Source: Mortierella sp. BCC40632
Lineage: Eukaryota > Mortierellomycota > Mortierellomycetes > Mortierellales > Mortierellaceae
Direction of reading: 5' to 3'
Assembly: GCA_011634665.1 (NCBI GenBank)
Contig: WAEK01000005.1
Coordinates: forward strand, 62,001-126,000
DNA: 64,000 nt
A program made the position numbers and the translations under genes. The notes under the pieces were generated by a model. It was not told where the DNA came from and ran no database searches. It saw only the letters and a list, made by a program, of their open reading frames with translations. Below are positions 38,898 to 49,467 of this stretch, piece by piece; the first letter of the stretch is position 1; each line of letters begins with the position of its first letter.

Positions 38898-40382
38898 TCG
38901 TCATTCAAGAAACGCAGCGTCTGTTGGTTCTATTCCTCTTCTTTTCTAACGGTGCAGATGTGGAAACTGTAAGGCGCAAGGTCATGGACGGCAGGAAGTC
39001 AACTGCCCCAGACGCGGCTACCAAGGGGCTCCAAGCTGGAGCAGGGGAAGAGTGGCAAGACGGAAAAGAACATACAAGAAAAGATCTGAGAACTGGCTCG
39101 TCTTTTGTCTTGAGTAAGAGTAAGAGAAGAAAGGAGTGACCAGTTCTGTCGCTTGGCAGACCGGCGATCGAGGCAAGGGACAGTGGAAAGCAGGGGATAG
39201 GGGCAGCAAAAGGAGGACTGAAAGCTGAAGGAAAAGTTTAGTGGATAGGTGTGGACAGGGTGTGGACGGGTGTGGATGTGAGAGAACAAGTCGACAAGGA
39301 TGACGATAATGACGACAAGGTGAGGGACTTGGAGACCGAAGACCAAGCTCATGGGTAACACACAAGCTTAAGGCACAAGCAGAGCGAGGAAGAGTGAAGA
39401 GAATAGAGAGAGAGAGAGAGAGAGAGAAGTGAAAGCACTATGACCAGCTGGGAAACAAGCCATCATCCAAACTGGGGCCAGCCACCCATGGCATGAACTG
39501 GACAGGTTAAAAGACAGTGTCACGGCCAACAGTGGCCCACAAGGCTGTCCCCTCTTCCAAGACCTTTGCATAAACTGCGACCTCCCTCGCCTCTTCCTCC
39601 TCCTCCTCTTCTTCTTCTTCCTCTTCTCTCTCCCCCACACACACACACACCAGACGCCATGCAAGACACTACAAATGTGCTATTTGCCAGCCGTAAACCC
39701 GCCCATTTGAGTACGACATACATCGCGTGCACCATAATTATTGACCCGCTCTTGTCTCTGACGCAACAAAAAAAAAAAAAAAAAAAAAAAAGGAGTACTA
39801 GATCCAGCGTGGGGCCAGAAAGGAGCCTACTCAGTTAACTATAATATATATACAGGCTCTCGTGTCGACTGGATGTGTCAATACCCAGATTCTATCGCAA
39901 CCCATCTACCGCTTATTTGGCTCGACGAAGAATCTGATATTTTGGCGGGAAACCGTCCCCGCAGAACACAAAGCCTGGGCAGGAAAATTAGATGCGCATT
40001 GAGAGCATCCGCAGACCTGTCAAACAATTCTATTCCTCTGCCCTTTCTGCCCTTTCCCTTGTGCAAACCGTTCTGGAGAAAGGGTCAGAGGGAAAGGGGT
40101 GAGCAAATTCTGCCGTCAAATGACCAACGTGGAGTTTGCAGACGACCCTCAGAACACACACAAACACACACACACACACACAAAAATCCTTTGACAAACC
40201 AGAGAGGATTCTTGAGGATAACAGTTTTAGAGCAATATCCGCCGGAGTAGATCACATTACCCTTTATCCTTTTCAATGTCTATCGTGTATCTTCTTTTCC
40301 TTTTGAGAAAGAAAAGAAAAGAAAAGGGAAAAAGGAGAAGCAACGGCCCAAACAAGAAAAAAAAAATAGAATGCAGGATCTA
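38459..40382. other. 1.9 kb gene-poor region
   Basis: This is upstream of the F-box gene and downstream of MRS2. It holds A(36) at 38859-38894, a GA run near 39407-39427, A-runs near 39768-39790 and a CA repeat near 40158-40181. The ORFs present are K- or R-rich artefacts of these tracts. Confidence 0.5.
38859..38894. repeat. Poly-A tract (36)
   Basis: An uninterrupted A-run, upstream of the F-box gene. It is among the longest homopolymers in the window. Confidence 0.95.
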
Positions 40383-42663
40383 CTACGTTGTGCCCTTGGC
40401 AAGCATCTTGAGTTTCCTCGAACAGAACGCAAACACCATCAAACTGATACCCAATGCGGTTGATCCTACAATTCCAAATGCATGTGGGTTTGTCTCCAGA
40501 TAATTGTGCAAGTTCATGCCGTAAAGACTTGCAATAATCGCTCCACTGGACATGCCTAACGTTCCCATGGCAATACGAAGCTCAAAGAGCAGCAACTGGT
40601 TCCTGGTCGCCCCCAAAATTACATTCACAATCTCTTCAGTAGATTGCATCTGTTGCTTCATGATCGCAATAGAATTGGCAATTTCCTCGACTTGCTTAAG
40701 GTAGGATTCCAAAAGCATCTCGATCTCGTCGTGCGAGTCTTTTGTTCTAGGCCGACCAAGCTTCTTCTCAGTCAGGTACATATTAGCCAAGTCCTCATCT
40801 AGAATGACCAAAAAGAGAAAAATTGAGAACCGTTGTCATTATAAATAATATTCAGTGACAATATTGCTCCTTCAATGGTCCCGTCGAAAACCGCCTGCCA
40901 GAATAATTAATGGTGTCACAGATGTATACCTTGATCCAGAACTTCAACAAGAACATCTCGAATTAGCAATGTTTTTGATTCGAAACGTGATAGTTTCTTT
41001 GAGTACTGGAGAAGCTCTTTGAGCTTGTTCTGGTCAATACTCTCTTCAAGCTGGGCCAACAGATTCGACACAAAGTGAACAAGCACCTCCATCTCGGACT
41101 GTAATGACGACACCACTGAGATCAAGATCGCCTCCAATGCCCTAAGTTTATCGACAAGTGAGAAAAGCGCCGAAATGAAGTTTAGAACAAAAAAAAAAAA
41201 AAAAGAAAAAAAGTCTTCCCATATGACCCTTCTAGGATCTGAACAAGAACTCCTTATAGTCGATCAAATGAGCGCCAACCTGAACTCAAAGGGAAGTCCT
41301 CCTGCAGCACTAGTACTCATCCTGAGCTTTTCTTCCAGATCGTAAATAAAGATGGATTGGTTATAGCTGTCGGAAGATCCAAATGAGTCAAAGAGAACAA
41401 CCAGGTCGGCTTTGATCAATGCTCGGATATGGCCCACGTTCACTAGGATCGCCTCCGGTCGGACAAGGATAACAGGAATCTGATTGTTGAAACTGCTATC
41501 AATCTTTCTCAGGTCTCGAGCATGAAGTCCATGCTAAAATCAAATAATAAAGAACGATATTAGGGTACTCTGTACTTGTTTGTGTGGACTCCAGTAACGA
41601 CATTGATCGCTTACCCTTGCTCCACCCTCACTTAAATTACCTGTTGACAAAGATCGCTCTTCAGAAACTCTCCAGCTGTGGTCTTGACATTGCCGTTATG
41701 GTCAAATTCGGTACATCGAAGCTTAATCTCGTTTTTGATAGGATGGTGTGGGGCTACCGATAGAGACCGCTGTAGTCGGCCTAAAGGGTCAGTGTTTGAA
41801 GGAGTAGGTGCAGTCTTTGGAGGCATGGTTGCCATGGATCGTTGGTGTGCAAGCAAATAAGAATGTTTGGGAGGAGTGGTCATCGAGGAGTAACCCGAAA
41901 ATGGTCGCCTCCAAGATAAAAGTTGATCAATTTCGGACTTCGCCTCCTGGAGCTGTGCATTAGATGAAGTCCCACTTGAGTACCCACGAGAGAGGAGTGC
42001 TTTAGAAAGAGGATGGGGGTGATCCCAATTGAAGGACAGGTACCTGCGGAACCACTGTCGCGAGGAGGCAAGCTGCAAACGCATGATCCTCGACAGAGTG
42101 ACAGCTTCCCAGGAGTTCCGGCTGAGCCATTTCCCCTTTTGGGTATGACTAGTGTTGCCGAAGACTCCGAAAGCTCTCTCGATTTTACGATAGCCTCCGT
42201 ATCTTTTGTTGCTACACAGACTGTTGCGGATGCCATTGCTGGGTTCTGTGAATGACAGGAAACGTTGCAATGACCAGTGCGATGATTGTGGAGTGAAGGT
42301 AGAGGTGGAAGGATGAAAGAAGGCGTTGCTGGTGAAGAGGCGAGAACGAGCTATTGATCCGCGGCCTTGTGGCTGAACGACTACTGAGGGAACCGATCCA
42401 GTGCCTGGTAGCGTATCCGGTCCTTTACAAGACTCTGCTCGCAATGGGGTTGGAGTAGTTTGCTTCACCATGCGGGGCGCTTCCAAGCCCGAGGAGAACA
42501 GTCGACGCTCCCTCCTAGGACCATTGTTAGCACCCTGGACCGACGAAGAATGAAGAGGCTGAGGAGTACGGCGAAGAACGGAAGTCGAGGCCTTGGAAAC
42601 GAAGCATGACCTAACACTATGTGTCTGCTGTAGTGCTCCACAACGGAGCACACTTGGCATCAT
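40383..42663 (-). CDS. MRS2: Mitochondrial Mg2+ channel, MRS2/CorA family
   Basis: Four exons (42663-41641, 41533-41280, 41141-40930, 40798-40383) give 634 residues. The conserved core starts with HGLHARDLRKID and includes LPFEFRALEAIL and DEDLANMYLTEKK. It ends with the diagnostic channel motif YGMN (about residues 589-592) between two membrane helices. The protein forms a pentameric Mg2+ channel in the inner mitochondrial membrane. The N-terminus is Arg/Ser-rich without acidic residues, as expected for mitochondrial import. The first exon supplies about 340 residues before the core, more than in yeast Mrs2; much of it is low complexity. The gene is divergent from BMS1 across 550 bases. The two adjacent ATGs at 42663 and 42660 are the first in frame. 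Confidence 0.92.
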
Positions 42664-43213
42664 TGCTCCGCGCAGACTAATCTGATTCAATTGGACAACG
42701 CGTCGTTTTCTTGGCAAATGCAGACAATTCAGTCTTGAACAACAGTGTAATGAGAATAGCGACTCGAGAAAATGACCTTGATGAAGAGAGGGAGGGAGAG
42801 AGAGGGAGAGAGTCGATGGCGACTAGAGACCCAGGCACCTGCTGCTTCACCTCTTGATGTGGTGTGGATAAAGCTGAGGTGCAAGGGAGGAGGCGGACGG
42901 GTGGAGAATGGGCAATGCAAGAAGAGAGAAGAGGAAGAGATGACAAGTCAACTCTGTAATGACGGTCTTTGTGCGCCCAGAAACTGTCGGCGGTTGTTGA
43001 AACCTGATAAGGCAATGAGGGGTAAAAAAGACCAGTCCAGACGTGGCTTGCCTTCTGTTCGCTTTGTTTACGTTGTTGCTTGGTGCTTTTTTTTTTTTTT
43101 TTTTTTGACCATTGTTGGCCACCAGATGCAGGCAGGCCTCTGAATTCCAAACTCGTCTTACCATTAGGCTTTCCCACTATCTCCGTTCGTTCGGCCCCCT
43201 ATAATTCTTGGTC
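42664..43213. promoter_or_regulatory. Shared promoter region between MRS2 and BMS1
   Basis: The two start codons face away from each other across 550 bases, so promoters must overlap here. The region holds a GA-rich block near 42785-42815 and a T(18)-type run near 43088-43106. No classic TATA box is seen. Confidence 0.5.
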
Positions 43214-46200
43214 ATGGATCCCCCACAAAAGGCTCATCGGACCAAAAAGGCCGGTGGTAAAGCCAACAAGCAGAAGAAAAAGAATGCCGAAAAGAATAAC
43301 CCAAAGGTAGCTTATTCACTTCAATGCGCCTCTCATTCAATCAGGTCCTGACTTGGCAATCATGCATGGCACTTACCTCCTCTTGTGCTCACCTCCTCTC
43401 TGGGGAAATGTAACTTTTCGCAGGCTTTCGGCTTCTTGTCAGGAAGGAAGGCTGAGAAGGCGGCCCGTCGCAACCTCGACAGAGACCAGTCTAGGCTCCA
43501 TGTGCCCCTTGTCGACCGCACGCCGATGGAGGCACCTCCAGTTGTAGTTGCCGTCGTTGGCCCCCCAGGAACAGGAAAGACAACCCTGATCAAGTCACTC
43601 GTCAAACGCTTCACAAAGCACTCTCTCACAGAAATCAAAGGTCCTGTTACCGTCATCAGTGGAAAGAAACGACGCCTCACCTTTATCGAATGCAACAATG
43701 ACCTCAACAGTATGATCGATGTCGCCAAGGTAGCAGACTTGATCCTCCTATTGATCGACGCTTCTTTCGGCTTTGAGATGGAAACATTTGAATTCCTCAA
43801 CATTTTGCAAACTCATGGATTCCCCAAGATCATGGGTGTCCTCACCCATCTGGACCGATTCAAAAACAACAAGACGCTTAAGACTACAAAGAAGAAGCTT
43901 AAGCACCGTTTCTGGACTGAAATTTATCAAGGAGCCAAACTTTTCTATCTCTCGGGTGTTATCAATGGTCGCTACCCCAACCAAGAAGTGCTGAACCTTT
44001 CGAGATTCATCTCGGTGATGAAGTTCCGCCCTTTGATCTGGAGAAACACTCACCCATACATGATTGCGGATCGTGTTGAGGATCTGACAGACCCAGAGAT
44101 GGTACGACAGAACCCCAACTGCGATCGTACAGTGACCCTCTATGGCTACCTCCGAGGCACCAACATGAAGTCTGGAATGCGAGTTCACATTCCAGGAGTG
44201 GGTGATCATTATATGGACGACATCAGCATTCTTCCCGACCCATGCCCGTTGCCAGACAAAGTCAGAAAGCGCCTTGATGAGAAGCAAAAGCTCATCTATG
44301 CACCCATGTCGGATGTTGGAGGAATCATGTACGACAAGGATGCCGTCTACATTAACGTTCCTGGATCGTTCACCAAGAAGTCCCAAATAGTCAAGGGCGG
44401 TGTCAGGAATGCTGAGGATGGATCCGGAGACGAGGAGGAAGAGGCAGAAGATGGTGAAGACGAGGACGAGGAAATGGACTACGAAAAGGGCCAAGGTGAA
44501 CGAATGGTCATGAACCTCCAGGATGCTCCAGATACGCTCGCTGGCCAGCTTGAAGATAGTGAGCTGCGAATCTTTGCTGACTCTGCACCAATGCGCGCTG
44601 GAGACGTTGAAGAGGAGGATGACGATGAAGACGATGAAGACGATGAAGACGATGATGAGAGCAGTGGAGATGAGACTGTTGGAAAGAAAGGTAAACCTTT
44701 GCTAGCAACAGTAGAATCACTGTCAACTTGTAGAGACCCAAACACTCGTCCGCCCTGCAGTGTACTAATCTTTTTTCGGAAACTAATATTTGATATGTAG
44801 GTCCCAGTGAGCGTAAAGAGACTGATGGTTCTGGACGTATTCGTCGCCGAGCAGTGTTTGGCGACGAGAATGATGATGCTGAAATGGAGAGTGGAGACGA
44901 TGAAGACGACGATGATGAGGATGATGAGGATGAGGATGAAGACGACGATCAGGAAGAGGAGGACGAGGGAGACGAAGACAGCTTGGTACACCGCGGACGC
45001 AAAAAGGTCTCAAAGTATGACTCTCGACACACTATCGGAAAGAAGGCAGGATCAGATTCTGAAGGAGATGAAGAGATCGCATTTGCAGAGAGTGATAGTG
45101 ATTTGGGCGATATTACGGACAACGATGAAGAGGACGACAGTGCGTTGCGGTGGAAAGATGACCTTATTGCCAAAGCAGAGTCAGCCTTCCACTCTCGGCG
45201 TCGCCCTAACCTGATGCGCCTCATTTATGGCGACCGCAAGTACACGCCTGAGCAGATCTGCCAAGGCGATATCGACGATACACCAGCACCTACGGGTGAA
45301 GATGAAGAGTCAGATGAAGGATTTGGCACAGGGCCCGGAACTGGTGCTGAAGATGATAGTGACGAGGACGACTTCCTGACACTTAAGAAAGAGGAAACTG
45401 ATTTGTCTATCGAAAAGATGATCGACTCATGCAAAACTACGATCGAGTTCCTGGATCTTGAGGACTGGGACAACACCGAGGTCAAAGAGTCGATCCGCGA
45501 TAGGTTCGTGACCGGCTCACTAGATGTTCCAGGTTCAGGTGCTACAGCTGGAGATGATGAGGAAGAGGCCTTTGGTGACTTTGAAGATTTGGAGACTGGC
45601 GAGAAGGTTGAAAGTGCAGATAGCAAGTCAGCCCAAGAGAACGACGGAAAGTCCTACGAAGATATGTCCCGTGACGAGATTGCCGCCAAGAAGGAGATGC
45701 TCAAGAAGAAGTTTGAGGCAGAGTATGGCGATGAAGACGAAGAAAAGAAGGACTTTTATGACGAGATCAAGGGTGACATGGCGAAGCAGCAACAGATCAA
45801 CCAAGCAGAATTTGAGGACGATGACCCAATGACAAGAGCCATGGTCGAGGGCTTCCGTCCCGGAACCTACGTACGCGTCCTCCTCAAAGACATGCCCTGT
45901 GAGTTCATCCGTCACTTTGAACCAGAATTCCCTGTCATCATGGGTGGCCTTCTACCTGCAGAGGAGAACTATGGATTTATCCAAGTCCGTATCAAGAAGC
46001 ACCGTTGGCACAGAAAGATTCTCAAGACAAATGATCCCTTGATCTTCTCCCTGGGCTGGCGCCGATTGCAAACAATGCCCATCTATTCACTGAATGATGG
46101 CACTCGCAACAGGATGCTCAAGTACACACCAGAGCACATGCATTGTTTAGCAACCATCTATGGACCGATCCACCCGCCCAACACTGGCTTTTGCTGTGTC

Positions 46201-47064
46201 CAGAGTGTATCGGATGCCACCTCTTCTTTCCGCATTTCTGCCACCGGCGTAGTCCTCGACATTGACCACACAGTAGAGATTGTGAAGAAGCTCAAGTTGA
46301 CAGGTCACCCTTACAAGATTCTCAAGAACACAGCATTCATCAAGGATATGTTTACGTCTGCTCTTGAGGTCGCCAAGTTTGAAGGAGCCAACATTCGAAC
46401 TGTTTCGGGTATTCGTGGTCAAGTCAAAAAGGCGGTTCAAAAGCCTGAGGGCCACTTCCGTGCCACTTTTGAAGACAAAGTGCTAATGTCAGACATCGTC
46501 TTCCTGAGAGCCTGGTATCCTATCAAGCCAAAGAAGTACTGTAACCCAGTCACATCGCTGTTGTTAGCCAAGAAGAAGGAGTGGCAGGGAATGCGCCTTA
46601 CTGGACAAGTCCGTCACTCAATGCAAATGGCTGCCCCTCAAAAGCAGGACTCGAACTACCGCCCTATTGAGCGGATGACTAGACGGTTTAATGCTCTGAA
46701 GGTACCCAAGGCTATCCAGGCCGGTCTGCCCTTCGCTTCTAAGCCCAAGTTGTTGAAGTCCCAGAAGAAGCCCGGATTGTTGCAGCGTCGTGCGGTGATG
46801 CTTGAGCCTGAGGAGAAGAAGATCTACTCATTGATGCAACAGATCAACACACTGAAGCATGAGAAGGACCGCAAGCGGTCTGAGCGGGCAAAGGAGCGCA
46901 AGGCTGTCTACGACAAGAAGAAGGCAAAGGAGACCGCCAACTATGAAAACCGTGTTAAGCGTGAACGGAAGGAGGTCTTTAGGACTCAGGGCAAGGAACA
47001 AAAGAGAGCGGCGATGAAGGAGGCAGGTGGTAGAAGGAAGAAGCAGAGAACTTCGGATGACTAG
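43214..47064 (+). CDS. BMS1: Ribosome biogenesis GTPase BMS1
   Basis: Three exons (43214-43306, 43424-44690, 44801-47064) give 1207 residues; yeast Bms1 is 1183. The P-loop [14 protein letters not shown] lies near residues 77-90. The GTPase part continues with [17 protein letters not shown] context and THLDRF. Long acidic Asp/Glu stretches surround the second intron, as in Bms1 orthologs. The C-terminal half carries the conserved AARP2CN/DUF663-type region ([43 protein letters not shown]) and a basic coiled tail. Bms1 binds Rcl1 and the U3 snoRNP and drives 40S subunit maturation in the nucleolus. The first exon encodes a lysine-rich N-terminus ([14 protein letters not shown]), typical of a nucleolar protein. 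No defects are seen. Confidence 0.95.
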
Positions 47065-47199
47065 AGAAAAAAAAAGCATAGCATTAAAAACACTCATTAT
47101 TACTATTACCAATCCTGGGCGGATGATGTAGTATGGATGTGATGATTGGTTTTATGCAAATAGATTATTGGTAGAGTAGTATGAGAAGCGAAAGCTAGT
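47065..47199. other. Convergent spacer
   Basis: Only 135 bases separate the BMS1 stop from the stop of the convergent polysaccharide synthase, so the 3' untranslated regions may overlap. Confidence 0.5.
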
Positions 47200-48966
47200 T
47201 TACATGTATCCTGGACCTCCCTGGCGGTTGTGCCCTGATGGCTGTTGATGCGAACGTTGGTTATCTGAAGGGTATTGGCCATAAGAGCTCACGTTTGCTG
47301 CTCGGGATTCATCCGATTGAGCAAAATACCTCGCAAGTTCGTCGTCTTGGTTGTACTCGTACTCGTCTTGGCCTACATCCCGTCTATCGTGTTCATCAAT
47401 ATCCTCTAGATACTGTCTCCTGGCGGCACCATTGGAGCCTACTGCCGTGGTAGTAGCAGCAGCAGCCTGTCTCTGCTGAGCAAGACTGAAATGACGAATG
47501 AGATCTGCAGTGCCTGGCGATTCAGGTCGTGGGATTTCTCCAACCCATTGGTGCGATGACTGTTGGCGAAGGTGTTGCATTTCTTGCTGCTGTTCATAGT
47601 GAGTTGCTCTTGCAGCTGCCGCTGCTGCTGTAATGGCTGCCTGTGTAGCGACATTGCTGTCAAAAGGATCTTTCTCAAGTCCAGCTTGACGCTGTTGTTC
47701 AAGCTGCTGATTTTCTTTCTCTTTCTCCAGTTCAGCGGGAGTTTGATCAATGCCAGCACGCGTACCCCATCCAACTTCATGCAGTGTAAAGAGCGCATAA
47801 ACCTTCATGATTGCAAAATAGTACCCAAAGACCAAGAACGCAGGCACCCAGATAACGTCCTGGGGCCTCCTGAATAGATGTGGTAATAGCTTGATGATTC
47901 GCGTAAGCATCAGCCATACTATATACGAGATAACGATATCCCAAATAGGTAAATGGAACTTGCCCTCACAGGCCATTACAATGACTGAGATGGGACCCGA
48001 GAGTAGAGTGATCGGGTTGAAGATTTTGTCGACCATCGTAAAGGCAACATAGGGGTGCCGACTCCAGATCTTGCGTTCCATGAAAAGCGATCGGAAATCA
48101 GATCGCCAAGTATTACGAGTCCAGCGCAACACTTGCTTGACGAATCGCCAATTATTCTTGAATGTCGAAAGCAATTCAGCTTCTTTGCAGACTTGGATAT
48201 AGGTATTCCAGCCATGGTAGACCATCCAACGTGTCAGGAACTTGTCGTCACCTGAGTTGAGTGGATACTTGCCCAGCCAAAAGTCATGTGTGAACTCGTA
48301 CTGAAATTGTGGATCCTGAAGGATACATGTCCTGTAGGCTGCTGTGCGCCCAGACAAACAACAAACACCTCCATCGATGTGGGTTGAGGCTGCGATTTCG
48401 ATGTTGCGAATGGTCAGTCGGAATCCTGCGAGAACCTCCCACACCGTCTGATACCGACCCACTGATTTAACTGTTTGTGAGGTACCGACGCCGCCCATGT
48501 TGGGATCTTCAAAGCAGGCAAGGATGTACTCAAGGCAGGTTGGGCCCCAGATAGCATCGTCGTCGGCAAAGACAATGATCTCGCTTGTTGTGTTCCTGAT
48601 TCCTTCGACCATCTGTAGCCGTTTGTTGGCTTTGGGGACAGTGAGGACACGAATTCGGGAAGGGTCTACCGAGTTGGCAAGCTCCTGCAGGGCATCTTTC
48701 ATCTTGGTCTCGGTAATGATGATGATCTCCTTGGGGTTGTTGACGAGCCATGAGTGTGCTGCCTCCTTAAACTCCTCTCCCGCATCGATTGTGGGCACGA
48801 TGATTGTTACGTCGTACTCAGCGCGGTAGGTTGGGTTCTCTTTGGGCATCATGGGGCGATAGAAAAAGTAGGCCAAGAGCTTGATTATGAACCAGAGGTA
48901 GCGGTAGAACCCTACCACACCCAATGGCACAAAGACCGGGAACAGGTCTTTAGTAAGGTACAGCAT
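47200..48966 (-). CDS. Family-2 glycosyltransferase (polysaccharide/hyaluronan-synthase-like)
   Basis: A single exon of 588 residues. Membrane helices flank a cytosolic catalytic core: DVTIIVPTIDAGEEF at the start of the GT2 fold, metal-binding VFADDDAIW, SGRTAAYR, catalytic-region LNSGDDKFLTRW and QVLRWTRNTWRSD (the QxxRW motif of processive synthases). Three or four helices follow (NPITLLSGPISVIVMACEG, WVPAFLVFGYYFAIMKVYA). The set matches fungal GT2 enzymes related to hyaluronan and CPS1-type synthases, which extend a surface polysaccharide at the plasma membrane. The product here is unknown. The last 170 residues are a Gln/Ala-rich tail not needed for catalysis. The gene is convergent with BMS1. 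Confidence 0.88.
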   Translation of the reverse strand: MLYLTKDLFPVFVPLGVVGFYRYLWFIIKLLAYFFYRPMMPKENPTYRAEYDVTIIVPTIDAGEEFKEAAHSWLVNNPKEIIIITETKMKDALQELANSVDPSRIRVLTVPKANKRLQMVEGIRNTTSEIIVFADDDAIWGPTCLEYILACFEDPNMGGVGTSQTVKSVGRYQTVWEVLAGFRLTIRNIEIAASTHIDGGVCCLSGRTAAYRTCILQDPQFQYEFTHDFWLGKYPLNSGDDKFLTRWMVYHGWNTYIQVCKEAELLSTFKNNWRFVKQVLRWTRNTWRSDFRSLFMERKIWSRHPYVAFTMVDKIFNPITLLSGPISVIVMACEGKFHLPIWDIVISYIVWLMLTRIIKLLPHLFRRPQDVIWVPAFLVFGYYFAIMKVYALFTLHEVGWGTRAGIDQTPAELEKEKENQQLEQQRQAGLEKDPFDSNVATQAAITAAAAAARATHYEQQQEMQHLRQQSSHQWVGEIPRPESPGTADLIRHFSLAQQRQAAAATTTAVGSNGAARRQYLEDIDEHDRRDVGQDEYEYNQDDELARYFAQSDESRAANVSSYGQYPSDNQRSHQQPSGHNRQGGPGYM

Positions 48967-49418
48967 GGTTTCGTGATGGAAGGTGTGTGTATAGTTTCAA
49001 GGAAAGGGGGGAAAGCCGTAAAGAGAAAAAGAAAAAGAGAGAAAAGAAAAAAAAGAGAAAAAGAGAGAGAAAGAGAAAGAAAAGAGAGAAATAGAAATAG
49101 AGAAAAAGAAACAGAGGAGATGATAGGAAAGATTATAAAAAGGGCGCACTCTAGCACCGCAATAAATAAGGATCAGGAGAAGAGAAAAAAGGAGAAGGAG
49201 AGAAAGAAATCCAAGAGCGCAAGGTGGGGTTAATGGGGCCAAAAAAAAAAGCTGTTCAAACAGGGAGGGGGGGAGAGAAGGTAGAGGAGGAGGAGGAGGA
49301 GGAGGACGGGGAGCCGCAGGAGTTAGGGACGGAGGACAGATAATGGACCGCCGATGTGGTGTGTGCTTTCAAAGAGTGAAAGGAAGTGAGGAAGAGAGAA
49401 AGAGAGAAAGAAAGAAAG

Positions 49419-49431
49419 AAAAAAAAAAAAA

Positions 49432-49466
<35 letters not shown>

Positions 49467-49467
49467 A
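49419..49467. repeat. Poly-A followed by GA repeat
   Basis: A(22) at 49419-49440 directly followed by a GA dinucleotide repeat to 49467. Confidence 0.95.
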
